NCBI GenBank assembly: GCA_902728285.1
Contig: CACVBU010000360.1
Span: 62,001-126,000, forward strand
From: Clytia hemisphaerica
Taxonomy: Eukaryota; Cnidaria; Hydrozoa; Leptothecata; Clytiidae
DNA: 64,000 nucleotides
Direction of reading: 5' to 3'
The translations under genes and the position numbers were made by a program. Positions 8,541-22,800 of the stretch are shown here, piece by piece. The notes beneath the pieces were generated by a model. It saw nothing but the letters and a program-made list of their open reading frames with translations, was not told the DNA's origin and searched no databases. Every line of letters starts with the position of its first letter. Positions within the stretch are counted from its first letter, which is position 1.

Positions 8541-10758
8541 TAAAGAACTATGGCAAAATCAAACTCTCAACCTATTTTAGATGATATATCATAAAAAACT
8601 TGTTTAGTTTATCTTCTTACTATTGTTGCCATTTCTTCTATTTTCTTATTACATTAGCCTTCAGATTTGAGATATTTTCCTGCTGAATGGCATCCGTATT
8701 CAGAGTATATGATTTTTGAGAAAAATCATGAATTTATGGAAAAATGAAAATGAAAAATGAGGAAGAAAAAATTGAATTGTTTGTCCTTTTGTGCTAAAAA
8801 TTCCATTTTTGTTACATAGATACTTTTCATTTCCCAATTCTTTCAGATAAACAATTATTTTTCAAATGAAATTATTGTTAAAGTTGTACTTTTCAGAACG
8901 TTGCCATTTGGAGTGAAAAAATATTTTAAAGGGAACCAAAAAGGGAACCAAAAAGTGCATCTGGGAGCTGAAAATTTTTTTTCAGTTAACATTTTCAAAT
9001 TTATATGTATCATTTCTCATAGTATCTGAAACTCGTTTGCAGTTGTTATAGAGCTACAGCACTTCCGAAACATGAATTTGCCATTTTTTAGGCTAAAAAG
9101 CCTTGAAATTAAAGCATGAAACATTTTTAGAGTAAAATATTTGGCAAGTTTCTACCTCTTGCTGAGTACTTTCAAACCAGGCATAAATTAATTGCCATTG
9201 GGGGAAGACTGGTTTTTAATTGAGAAATCATTTTTGGTTACGGAATGAGGGAAAATGATCTTACTTAACTGAAATAAAAATTATGAAATTTTCCCTCAAA
9301 CATTTTTTAAGCTGATACAGTAATCTTGAAAACCTTTCCATTAACCCTATATAGGGTTCTAAAGTTAAATAAAATTTTTACAGCCGATTCTGTTTCATAT
9401 CATGTGTACCGCATTCATGATAAATTTAAAAAATTGGTTGAGTGTTACCAAAAATCTTTTTGATTTTCTTAAAGTGTTATAGTTGCTATGGCTAAAAATC
9501 ATGACTTTGATAGCATGATCATCAGTCAGTGTCAATTTATTAACCACTTTAACAATGCAAATTTTTGGGTGACACTCTGTTTCATGGAAAAAATGGGCAG
9601 TTTTTGAGCTTTAAAATGCCATAACTTTAGTTTCGCTTGTGCTACAGACTCGTATGAGCTCTCATTTTTCAGCATTTTTTATTGTGCATCCTCTGAAATT
9701 AAAATCATTCAATGACAATCTCCACTTTATGCACAGTATCCTTTTGAAATCAAGGTGGTCTCTGGTTCCCTTTGAAATAATTTTGCCCAAGAATCTTAAG
9801 GGAAAATAACTTTTTAGATCAAATCAGGAGATGAAATCACCTCACAAAGCTCTAAAGTTATAGAGCTTGGTGCAGAATGTTATAAACAGTCTGTGTGTGA
9901 ACCCTTGTTGACAGACTTTCTGAACTTTGGAAACCCAGGCAAACATACATAATCAACTTACCATAAAAACTCTTTCACAAGCTCTGAAGACTTTCAAAAC
10001 GACTAAAAACCACATCAAAACATTAGGCACATGTATTTAGACTTCCAGCGAACAGCCATTTTGTTTCTAAATGAATCTGTTTTCATTTTCATTTTGTCAA
10101 CTTTTCCATAAAATATGTGCGTGCATCGAAATCATCAAAATGCACGTGAAAGTACTGCTAAGTAATACCCACAAAATCTGACCAATCAGCCTGAACCTGC
10201 ATTGCAGGGAAAAATCTCCCTGCAGGCGTGTTACCTACGCCAAGCGTTGAACAAGCAGCAAAAATATCATAAGTTAGAGCTGACTAGAGTGTGGAAAAAG
10301 TTTGACGCTTGGATTCCCAGGCTAGAGGCTTCAAAGAACCCATGCGCCAAAAATGAAGTTTCCAACACTAAAGTATAAAATTTTCATTTGTTTCTTCATT
10401 TTTCATCTTTTCCCCAAAATTGTAGTGCTCTGAATCTTTTCAACGATATATCTGTATAAATTTGGAGAACTGATTGGAAAATGGCAAAACAAACTTTAGT
10501 GCACACTTAAAGTGAATGGACTATTTTTATATTCTAGCCAAGATATTCTATTCGAATAAACATAACATCTTTATTGTTGAATCGCTTAAACGGCAAGATA
10601 AAATAAAAAATCCTGCCAATTATTTTTCGCCTTTGATCTTATCATATTATTGCCCCGTGTAACTGGCCCTTCAGTTAGTCTTGATTGGTTGGAATTGTCA
10701 TGATTCAAATATTCATCGATCAGTAACAACATAATTTCTGTACTTTTTTCTCTTCTAG
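8541..10758. other. Upstream flank of CYRI, no exon recognised
   Basis: AT-rich sequence, probably an intron or promoter region for the CYRI 5' non-coding exon. A strong acceptor at 10757-10758 implies at least one more exon upstream, which I could not place. AAAGGGAACCA near 8932 and its inverse near 9763 form a short inverted pair, too short to call an element. A CACGTG lies at 10143-10148. Confidence 0.4.
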
Positions 10759-10825
10759 ATAACTTATTTTAAAATCAGTAATATTTATAATAAATGAATT
10801 TAAAGTAAATGGTTGATTGAGTAAC
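10759..10825 (+). promoter_or_regulatory. CYRI 5'UTR segment with two tiny uORFs
   Basis: A strong acceptor (TTTTTTCTCTTCTAG) ends at 10758, so the start-codon exon probably begins at 10759 and an upstream non-coding exon should exist. Between the acceptor and the CYRI start are two out-of-frame or terminated ATGs: 10794 (4 codons, stop TAA) and 10809 (3 codons, stop TGA at 10818-10820). The second stops 5 bases before the real start. They could lower translation. Confidence 0.5.
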
Positions 10826-10898
10826 ATGGGTAATTTATTGCGCCTTATCACTGGCGAGAGCAAAGAAGATTCACAACAAATTTTTCTCGATTTTGAAA
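10826..10898 (+). CDS. CYRI coding exon 1
   Basis: Encodes [20 protein letters not shown] then LDFE, with the donor GAAA|gtaagt. It ends in phase 1; the split codon gives Asn with exon 2 (LDFENA, a family signature). The start is chosen because MGNLL is the conserved myristoylated N-terminus. Confidence 0.95.
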
Positions 10899-13800
10899 GT
10901 AAGTAGATCAAGTTGATAATTTCCAAGTTATTAAGATGTGGATTATTCTTTCTGTTTAATAGCCTTAATCAACCATACCGAAAACTTATAGTGCGAAAAG
11001 TATTATCACTGCTGTCTTAGGAAACCCCTGGTTATTTCAAATCCAGCATTTACACTTTTACCCTACCCTTACTGTTACCCAAATGTTTATTTTCAAATAG
11101 CCCTTTTTGTTTAAATGTGCTGTGCTTCATTGGGCTCTTCCAGAAAAAATTGAATATGGGGGGTGGAGGATGTAACATTTTTTTCAATTTTACCCCCCGG
11201 ACATAGTGAATTTCACCCCCTCCCAGAGAACAGATCTCATCCCCCGGACAAACATCAGTTGACCCTCTCTGACATTCAAAATTACCCCTAAACAGCAAAT
11301 TTGCCCCAAAAACAAGGCAAAGTTTTCAGATTTTTCACTGCCCCCAGACAATATATCCAATATATTCTCCACCCCCCCCTCCATCAACAAAAAATTTCTG
11401 GAAGAGCCCATTGTCGTTCAGAATATTTTTGATCCATAATTATTCTTGAATATACTCTTTTGCAAATCACCAGTCCCTGCTCCTAATACTATCCCAAGGT
11501 AAGATATTTTGTATATCAAGCTCAGATTTTTCAGTCGTTAAGAAATAACTGATGAGCTTGGAGTATGTACTTATAAAAAATTTATTTCTAGATGCAAGGC
11601 CCACACCAGAGGAACAGGAAGTCTGGGAAGTTGTAAATACTGTATTAGAAAATTCTTCAAAGGTCTTAGATGAACTAAAAAATTATAGGGGTGCTAGCGA
11701 TGAAATTCGTCAGGTATATTAATTATTTTTTTTCTATTTATATTTTAACTTTGAGCCACTTTTTTGTCAAGACTGGGAACCACCTCAATTTTAAAATATC
11801 TCAGTTTCCTAATTTTGAGAATGGACATTTTGCCTCGATATCAAGAAAGTCTCATCTCACTATTCAAAGGAATGATTTCTTGACACTTCTATACATTTTT
11901 TCCTTTTCCTTTTCCTTTAGGCTATTAGCAATTCCAGAGATGATGCACTGCAAGAGGTTGCTTGGCAACAAGTTTTGCCTTTGGTTGCAAAGCTAAAGCA
12001 TTTTTACGAATTTTCAATGGAATTAGGTATTTTTTGTGTTCTATGGACTATAATTATATCAAGACAGTTTAAAATCCGAAATGGATCATTCCATCACCAG
12101 GAAATCTCTCAGCGATCTACTTTCTCTCTCAGTTTTAACCACTGGTGATTTAAAAACAGAGTTTTTTCTAACTAGCCATGCACAGTGTTGATTATCTCAC
12201 ATAAGCATACCTTATTACATGAATATTACTAGGCAAGTATTTAAAGGCCTTGAAATTTATGCGATCTGAAATTAACACAAATTTTTTCTGCTTTTTCAAG
12301 GAAACAGCGGCTGGTTTTAATTAAGGGGGGTTTTTATTAACACAACATAAAATAATAAAATTACTAATAATATTCGTGTAATAAGGTAGATACTGGGCTG
12401 GGTAGAAATGATATAAATTTTTACATAATGTGTTAGAAATTGCTTTTTTACTTCCTTCTGAGTTGTAGGACTGCGAGATTCAAACTATGACTTTATTTTA
12501 TTTTATTACAGAAACAATTGTACCACAATTACTTCATGCATTGTGTGTATCTGGCACAAGTGCTGATCAACGATTAACTAACAAACAAGCATTGGCAAAA
12601 CAGTTTGCTGAAGTTTTACATTTTACACTCAAATTTGACGATTTAAAGGTAATGTCGATTTTTGGATCAGGTTCTTCAAAAGATATAAAGGTTTTTTATC
12701 AATTTTGGTCAATCATTAGTTACCAGTTTTGCGTCTATGATTTAGAATTCGACGTCAATATTAACCTATTTCATCCCAATACGGTGTTAAGGAAAAAGCC
12801 ATAGTCGTGGTACAGGCAATTCGAAAGACCTATTTGAAGTTTTTCCAATCTTTTAGAGCACAGTTGCCAAGGAATGGGGTTTTAATTAAAAGACCCTGGA
12901 AGTTAATTTCCAATTGATACTTTTTAATTTGGCTTAATGTCTTTATCATAAATCTTTTTTCTTTTTAGTTAACCAACCCAAATATTCAAAATGATTTTAG
13001 TTATTACAGAAGAACTCTCAGCAGAAAAAGGATAGCAAATGAGGTTTGTCTAATACTCTGCTGGATCTTAAGAGCTTTGAAAATAATACATGATGAAATA
13101 CCAAATAAATTAGCTACTAGGATGGTTGATCACAAGATATATATTATATTATTGTATATTTCTACAATAAACAGCAAAAGAAATTTGTGAGCAAGTACTA
13201 CGCTTTGGTCTTTGTTGGACCCACCCAGAATTACTGTAAATTGATCTGTTTTTGTTCCTCTATTCGTGCCTTCGTTCGTTACCAGCTATTCTCAGGATTA
13301 AAGAGTCCAAATTAGAACAAAATTGTTTTGGCTTTGTTGATTAATCTGGTAGGCACATAAAGTATCACTTGTTGATTATGATATTTCATTTCTTTTTCCT
13401 GTAGGATTCGGGCGTGTCTGCAGCTGACGATCAAGCTCAAGTGACGACAGAAATGGCAAACAGAATGTCACTTTTCTATGCATACCCAACACCTATGTTA
13501 AAGACTCTTAGTGATGCTACATCCAAGTTTGTGTCTGAGGTATGCTACCTATATCGTCACCGACTGCATTTTTGTAAAATAAAAGTGGTAGAGCTAAGCA
13601 ACAAGTTTACTAAGGCTCGAACCTCTGGGATAAGTCAAATATTCTGTTTACTATCTCCTAAAGTAGAAGTATTTTTTGTATTATATGATTATATAAAAAA
13701 TAACGATGGCCCTTGAACAAACAACCATAAGTATGGTATAATATTAGGGGTGGTCGTGGGAGGTTTTTTTCCGAAATTGAGAGAAAATAAAGAATTGGAT

Positions 13801-16800
13801 ATATTTCATGCAAAAGTGCAAAATTGCCTTGAATAAAACTTATTCAGGCTAATATATTCTACACTTTTCTCCTAATCATCGCCGTTGAAAATAAAATTTC
13901 AAAAGAAGCTTGGTTGATGTGTTTCAAAAAATGGTTTAAAAAATGAACTTTTCATAGTGTGCAAAGGGGTTTCAGGTCCCACCTAACTTTAAAGTAAAAT
14001 TCCCACCCTCAATCCAGATTCCCAGATCCCAGCTAAAATGCAATCCCTACGAAAAATTATACTAATTCGAGGAATGAAACAAAAATTCTTACAGTATGAG
14101 TATAGTCAGGGGGTACAGAGGCAGGGTACTAATCCATAGGGTACTAATCCATAGGGTACTAACTTGATTTTTCACTCAATTTCTTTTTAGTACCACCCAC
14201 CCATATTTAGTACCGGGTATTACTTCATTTTTACTGTAAAAAATAGAGACACCACCCCCTAAAATCTTATATTTTACAGATTAGACCAAAAGAGAGGGTA
14301 CAATGTTAGTTTTTCTGACTGAGATGGACAAATAATTCAAACTATCATTGATTAAGTCAGAGGCTTTTGTCCTTTGATTTTAATAACACACTTATTGACC
14401 ATTTCGGAAGTTTTGTCTTCACAAAAATCAAAAAGTTTCTCAATTAAAAAGAATTTCAAATCAAAAAAATAATATTTGAAAAAGTCAAAATATTACAAAA
14501 GACTACTTTTTTATTAAAAAAGGAGCTAAACTCTGTGAAAAGTACCCAAATAGTACCCTGTACTTGCTAGAAGAGTGAAAAATACACACCCCCACCCCTA
14601 AAGTAGTACCGGGTACTAACTTTTTTGAGATGCAAAAATAGACAAAAATAGACAAAAAAGAGAAAAGTATAGTATAGTAAAAGAATTACTTATAGAATAT
14701 TAAATTTAGAAAAAATTATAATTAAATTGGAAATAAGAAAAACTAACGTAATAACTTTTACCAAAACACAAAAAATCCCACCTAAAGAAATTAATCGCCA
14801 CCTTGTTTCTCCCACCTAAAACCTAAAAATTTCCAAATCCCACCTGAAAATTTTTGACCCAGAACACCAAACCCCCCTCTATTCTGGGGGGGGGGTGCAC
14901 ACTATGCTATTGACCAGTACTACCAGATTACTATTACACCATGGTATAAATATTCTCTGTGGAAACCCCCGCTACTTAAACTTCTTCTATTTAGCCTGAT
15001 ATATCTTTTCCAAAAAAGAATGAATCATTTTATTACATCAAAATCTTGTAATATTAGATTTACCTTGGGTGGGTCACCCGTATAAGTCATTTTAAAAGCA
15101 AATTTATATCTTTATCAGGGGTTTTATTGAGTCGAAAAATGATAAGAATCAGCTGCTCAATCAAATAGTGTCATATTAACGGTGGGTTTTATTGGGCTTT
15201 CTCACATATTTTTTATGAGGAATTTCTTACGTTATGCAATCTGGAATTACAACACTATTTTTTTCTTTTCGACTTTAAATAAGTTTATATCAATTTATTA
15301 CCATGTCTTAAAGACACAAAGCCCAATTGTTGCACATCTTGTTAAATCATTTTTCTAAAGTGAAAATATTTTAATCCTTTTTTTTAGCCTTTTAAAACCA
15401 ACCAAACCAATAGACTTGAAATTTTTGACTTTATATATGATACCTATTGGCCAATAAAGCTTTGTTTTTATAAAGGAAAAAAGTAATATATATTTTTTGA
15501 ACAATGATAACTTTTTTGCCATTTCCAAATTTAAGTCGTATATCTTCAAGATTGTGAAATCATAATTTCCAAAAGCGAAAATGTTTATGAGATTTTTGAG
15601 GTAAAATTGGATGATAACTATCTCATAGTAAATTTCCTTTCATCTCACTTTCTTTAGAAGGGATGTCTGGGTGTTATTATTAAAATCAGATAGGGGGCAC
15701 TTTGAACACATCAAAAGATACCGAATTGTGGTATCATTTCTTTTGATAAAAAAATCTTTCTTGTATTACTGCAGTTACTGAAACAAATTGACAGGCTTTA
15801 TGGGGTGGGAAAGAAAAAAATGTATAATCTTTTGTAAGAAACTTTTATAAGAAATCTTTAAAACTTACGTTCTCAATTTTTGGGTTTTAACAAACATTTC
15901 GTGGCTTTTTGCTGTAATTTCTTGAGAAATGACATGTTATAGAGTTTTCAAAGACTTTTTGGCCTCGAAGTCATGTTCTTATGTAATCTCGTTCTTATTA
16001 AAGAAACGTATATATGAAGGCCAAAAACCTAAAATAATATTTCTTCCGAAATTTTATTGACTGTTAATATCGTAATGAAAAGACCTATAGGTCTAAATTT
16101 AGAAAACTTTTAGGAAGTATGATGTTTTTTTAACTCGTTAAGTGCCACTGGTATCATACCAAAGATAAGGAGTTCCCTTTTTTAGACAAGGAAAGGGTTA
16201 AACCGAGGAGTTATTATTTGAAAGGCTTGCTCTCTGACCATTTGAATTATAATTCATAATACCTAATCACAAGATTGTATTAGTCAAAACTAAAATCAAA
16301 TAGCATTATGATGCAATTTTGTGTTTAAATAATAATGAAAAAAAAATTCGTCAAAATAATACCATCAAATTGTTTTGGTTTCAGGTAAATGGTACTTACA
16401 TATTTTGACAGATTAATCTTGAACCAACCGCAAAAGCTGATTAAGACAAAATATAAGCCCCTCCAATGCCTCTCTCTATTGTGTAAGAAAAAGTCTGAGC
16501 TTTATTATTTTTAATATGATGAAATTTTACAGTATTATAATTCTCTTCTTTTATTGTTGTTAATTTTCAGAACAAAAACCTGCCGATTGAAAACACGACA
16601 GATATGTTGAGCACCCTTTGTACCTTATGCCGTGTCATGGTCGAAAATGAGTAAGTCTTCACTGGGCTTTCTTCCAGAAAAAATAATTTTCACCAATCGA
16701 AAAAGATATCGGTGTCTAGGCAATTCCAATATTGACAGACAGGCGGGGTGTAAAAAAATCATTAAGAAATTGGATATCCTAGAGGGGACTCTTTATTCCA

Positions 16801-19800
16801 AAAAATGATATCTAAGAACTTCTAAGTAAATTAATATCCTTAATATAAAGGCGAATCCTTTTTTCTGGGAAAGCCCAATATTTTAATGTATATGGTAAAG
16901 TCACCCATAGCATTTATCACATGCCTAAATTTCCACCACAACTACTAATTCATCTGATATCTAAGCCCCGTGTTCCTAAAATGAAACAATATGTCTTATT
17001 TGTGTGATAGTTGAATTTCTTTTTGCTACATAAATTCTAAAATGTATCAATTTCCGAAAAAAACTGTTGATGAAAAAATTCCCAAAGCTGACAAATTCTT
17101 AAGAATCAAAATGAGAAGTTTGTTTTGAGAATGTTATATCTTCTTAAAATCTTTGTTTCTGGTCTTACTTAATTTTTTGCTTAATCACTGGTATATTTTC
17201 TAAACAAAAAACCCCGTCTCGGTTTTTTATTATACCCTACTGTAGTCATAGACCCGTCATAACATAAAACATATCGTTTCGGCCAAGTGTCAATTTCTCT
17301 TAATTCGGCTTTTTATATTTCTTTCTTACTTTCTTAGTTTGTCCTAACTTAAAACTATTACAGTAATCATTTAAATGCAAAAGGGAAACCCCTGATTTTA
17401 TTAAACGGATTTTCATGGGGTACAATTGGATTATTCAGGGCGAATGTATAACTGTCTAAATCTGAAGGGTCCAAGTGCAAAGACCAATTACCATCCTTTC
17501 CTTCACACCAGAATTTGGTGTAATTTGGTAAAGATGAATCTCTCTAATTCGATCTTCAAGGGGCCAAAAGTTTTCTTCGAATTTGAGAAAGATTCGAATG
17601 ATAAAAGTTCGAATTAAGGAGAGTTGGCTGTATTAAGAATCGCTCTTTAAACTCTTATCGTGAAAAGCCTAGCTGTTGTGTTTTGACAATATCCATGGGA
17701 AGAAATGCTGAGAATCTTGTAATAAGTTCAGTATTTCTAGACTTTGATCCTAGCGCAAGGTCCTATATAGAACTTCGATGATTTATTGATTGGTGATATA
17801 CACGCTTTTTTTTGAATGGTGTAAATCCATTTCATCATGGATATTCTTAACTTTTTTCATAGTGTCCTCCCCCCCCTTTATAAAGGGGGGGGATTCTGAT
17901 TTTGACCCTTTTTTTAAAGTATGGGGGAAAATGAAAAATTTGAAATTTGCTGGGGGAAAATAAAGAGGGGGGAAAACCATAAATTTAGGAGATTTTGACT
18001 GGGGGAACTTCACTGATCTCAAGGTGATCTTGTTGCAAAACCTATTTAAGCAATAAAATCAGCAAATCTTTTGGGATGAACCAACTTTTAATACAATTTC
18101 ATTTTTCCAGCACTTTCAAGGCTATTTTTTCAAGCTTTCCAAAATTTCAAACTTGATTTAAGGCATTTTTATGTTAACCATATGGGGGAACCGCAAAATC
18201 TTCAAATAGCTGGGGGAATTCAAAAAAGAGGGGGGAACCGAAAAATTTTGAAATATGGTGGGGGAAATAAAAGAGGGGGGAATGGAGAAAAATTTTGATT
18301 TTTAGTGGGGGGAACCAACCCAGGAGGACACTATGTTTTTGGGAAAATTATTCTAAAATATTTTTACAGCATTCTTTGGTTAGGATCCTAATTCAGACTA
18401 GATTTAACATTTAGTACATACGTCTCAAGGATAAAATGGCATTTTTGTGAAAGGAGTGAGCCCTGAGCCCTACTTGGGGGTAATTAACAATTTATAATTG
18501 AACATGCTCTAAAAATGGCATTCTTAGGTTTAGCTGCCAAATTCCATGATGGTGATATTCTTAGCATATTCTTAATTTTTTGGCCATTTTCATCATGAAC
18601 ATTCTTATAAAGTGTATCCTTATAAAAAAAGGTTTCGTCAGCTCTGAACGATAACGCCGATGAGTTATATATTAGTAGTGTAATGTAATTCTTATGAATG
18701 TTATAATTTTCAGTTTTCAATTGGTTTACATTACCAGGCTGTAGGATCTTAACCTGGTCTAGTCATTTGTGTGCAGTATTTTTAACTTGAAAAATACGAT
18801 GTAGTAGGAATCTTACATACTAAACACACTGACTGTAAGAAAAAATGATTACATAGGATTAGTGACATGCAAAAACTTGTAATGTCAATTCCAAAAATAT
18901 TCCTGTCAATTTTGTCTGAGCTGATGTTACAAAATTCTCTTTCTATCTAACTCCCTTTATCTTTTTGCTTTTCCTGCCTCGTCTTTCTCTCTGCGATAAT
19001 TTCAACATTTTGATAATTGCGGCTTTATGTCCTAATCTTTTTTGGAATGTTGTATAGAGTTTTTTTGGTTTCTCAACATTTTCTACCATGTTCTCCTTTG
19101 AGCGATACTCGTGAGAAACGTGTTATCACCGCAACTTCCACTTTTCATAACCAAAAAATAATGTACGAGACGTGTTATAGCCTATAGCGGCTTTTGTGAT
19201 GGGCTGTCGGGTGGAATAAGTTGAAGGGTCCTTGCTTGATGGTGTATATAAAGATCTCGTACATTTTAACACATTCAATGTATTGATTATAATGAATGTC
19301 TTTAGGTCCGGCGAGTGAAATTTTTAAACTGGCAAGTCCCAATTTGTTTGTGTCTGTCTCGGGCTAGAAAACATTACTGTCAGCCATACAAAATGAGACC
19401 CTTGTGCTTGACGAAGAAAAAAATTATAGCGGTTTTCAAGTTACACTTTTCATTTACGAATTAAAATACGACCAGATAATTTAATAAACTCTATCATCGC
19501 GGTAGATAGCTTTTGAAATCTCTCAGGGAAACTTTATGGGTTGAGAGAGTATATGATTATTAAGGGGCTTTTCTTTTTATGTGACACGATGATGAGAATT
19601 CCAGGGATGAGTGGAATTTCTTACTCACTTTTTTATGTCCTGTACTCTTATCTCGTTTTTAACAACACTATATCTTTATTACGTGGTCTGAAGATTTCGA
19701 TATAAGAACAATTTGACTACCTTAACCCTTTTCATATCATAAACTTACGTAATAGTCTTTAATGGCTTGCTTGGATAGTGTCATTATGATATCATTCTCA

Positions 19801-22800
19801 GCCTATACTTTGATCGAACGATCTTCATATTCTTTGCTTACATGGAGAGAATAGTTTAAGACTTCTGAAATATTTTTTTAATTCTCAACACTTTTTGGAA
19901 ACCTCAGACTAGGGTGTCAAAACCACTTTAACCGAACATCACCTAAACTTAGAGCACGTAGGATGTAAAGTTATATGAGCTCGCATAAATAAATGCTGTG
20001 GTGATTACTTCCCTATAACCGGCTATATAAATCTTTCTAAAGGAAATTAAGGCCCAGAATATCTTTAAGGTCCCCTAAAAAAACGAAATTTTGCCACAAT
20101 TTGCTGAATACAATATAAATAACCATAAAAGACTAATAGCTTTAATATGTCCATCCTAGGGTGTAAATGAAGTAGATCTGCACGTTGAAATCCCACAATG
20201 CAAAGCAATTAGATCTACAGTAGACTTTAGGGCGGGCTGAATTTGATGCAAAAAGTATTCTAATAAAAAACGTTTAATATAATACCAACTTTTATTTTGA
20301 TAAAGTGTCTACAATTTCTATTTTTAATGACCTACCACTGACTTAAAACCCTTAACATTTTCAAGTTGTAACTGTAGGTTTGATATATGGCCTCTTACTT
20401 TCACCAAAGATATTTCTTTTTTTACTAGTTACACATTGATAAGATTGTTATACTACTATTATCATATGTGGGACCATTGCTGAGACGGTTTAAATTACAA
20501 GACCATATAATGTTATGCATTCTATAGTTTGCAAATGAGATAAAGTAAGCTTAAAAAGGAAAAAAATCTGAATTTCCTTATGAAAACGTACTTTCAAAAC
20601 CCTTGTATTTTCTAACACCCTTTTCCTGGCTACTCCTTTTATCCCATACATCCTTCGGAGATCGCTGTCTTGTGCCATTTCACCCTACCTCTAAGGAAGT
20701 ATAACGTCCGGTCCTCAATACCCCTCTTCCTAACCCTTGTTTTGAAGAGTTAGACGTCAAATGCCTTTCTTTCTGAGTGCGTCAATGCCTTTCGAAATTT
20801 AACATCATTCATAGATTCGGACCAGTCCTCTTTTGCTAAGCTTTTGGTTGATAGATTTCTAAAACCCCTACAAGGTCTGTAAAATTTCGCCTGATTAAAA
20901 TAAGTGATTTCGTCCTTGGATGATGTTCTGAGAAGCGATTTCGTTTAACTGTTTGTTTACAACGACAGTTTGTCTATCAAAATGCATGTTCGGGCAGAAT
21001 ACTATGTGTTGACTTTAAAGATTTTATTAGTTTGTAATAGTAGAATGTTTGGGTCCGTTTAAATAAAATAAATCGCGATTAAGAAAGAAAAAAAAAGGTA
21101 ATTTTAGCAAACAAAAATTTTTCATGTAACGAACATGTTTTTTATATTACGTTGCGTTACTATTTGGATTGAATAAGATGAATGACAAGTTGTAAACCCA
21201 TTAAAGAATGTTTTTTCATACTCTTGAAATTTAAAACCATACTTTCAAGCACTACCCCCTGCTTTGATAGAGTAATTTTTTTCTTTTTGCCTCGTAATAG
21301 TTTTTGCCTGTGCTTTCGATCGAGCACGTAACACGGTTTCACGTTTTTATTATGCCATGTGAAGTAAATTCCATCTACCTAAACATCAGATTTATATCGA
21401 TTGAATGGGCGTGCTATACCACTGGCTCCGGAAAAATGGAGCTGCCTACCCGCCACCCCAAGAAGCAGATACTAAGGAAAATTCAACTGTTAGGAATATG
21501 TAAAAAAGCCGTTTGTCTATTGTTTCCTATATACAACTATGAATTTCATTTCATGAAGCTGTTCATTTTGTAACACGTAACTTGTAACCAGATTCCGTTT
21601 GATAATCCTGTTTTATGGTGCTTGGACAGCAGCTTTTCATCTAATATTTCTCTTTGTATAAGTCTTTTTGATACATTTTACAATTTTTATATCCCTCAAC
21701 CGTACCTCCCCCTCCTAAATCTTTCCTTAAAGAACAAGAAATGCAAAAAGCAAATTTAGGCACCGTACGTTTATTCTGTTACTTCAGGTTCCAATTGAAA
21801 CTTTTGATATTTTGATTAACCCTTGATAAACAAATAAAATTTCCTTTAATGTCATATTAACATCTTTCTAACGTCCATAAACGCCACAAAGCGTTAAAAT
21901 AAACTGTCGTGTGCCCTGCCTGGCACTGCAAATATGTCTACTCGAGAGTACTTTACGCTATATTCTACTAGACTGACTTCAAAATTCAAAACTGGGTGTG
22001 CTGTGCTTACCCGAAAATTGCTGAAAAAATAAATATGATTACTTTTTCCGTTTTCAGGGAGATCGCACAAAAATTCGAGAATGAAGAAACGAAGTTATTT
22101 GTACTTAGCGTCATGGTGAGACTTTTTTTTACATTTTTGAAGATGTTTGAGGTAAAGTTCTCATAGCGGACAACACGCTTATTCGAACTTCTATTATCCG
22201 AATCTTTCTATAATCTAGACTTATTCCCAGTTCTCTGTAATTCGAACAAATAAGATTCCCTGTTCGAGTTCGAATTAGCGAGAGTGAACTGTAGTATTAT
22301 TCCGGTATCGGACTGTTTTTCTTGCAAAATATCCTAATAAGAATTAAGAACTAAGAAATATGAACAATTTACACATTTAAGTGGTTACGTCGCCCGCGGC
22401 TTAACTGGGTCATTGATGTTCTAATCTCTTTCTGATAGAGCTATCATGAATACCGTAAACATGATGAAAACTGAGGACTCAAACCCAACGGTCAAAAGCT
22501 TTCTTCTCAAAATATTTCAATCTTTTGATTGATGATGTGACGGGAGTGATTTTTTTTCTCCTGTCTAACGCTTCAGTATATTTGTCCACGAATGGAAAAG
22601 AAAGATTGGTTCATCTTTTCAATACCTCAAAAGGGTGCGGTTTGTCAAGTGCTTCTTATTTTTGTTGATTTGTGGACTGTGTTGTGTGGCTGAGTGATTT
22701 TTGGTTCCTCACTTCATTAAATTACTCTGTTTACAACTCTGTGTTTTGTTGGGCTTGTTTTCGCTCCAAAAAATATGAAGTGTAAAAAATCATTTTTGAC

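Larger units (their letters stand above)
16651..22057 (+). other. CYRI intron 7
   Basis: 5.4 kb between exons 7 and 8. It holds a TGGGCTYTTCC MITE, a pogo-like remnant, and an ACACGC element with a nested CATAGTGTCC element (listed separately). From 18.7 to 22.0 kb I see no structure beyond AT-rich DNA. Confidence 0.6.
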
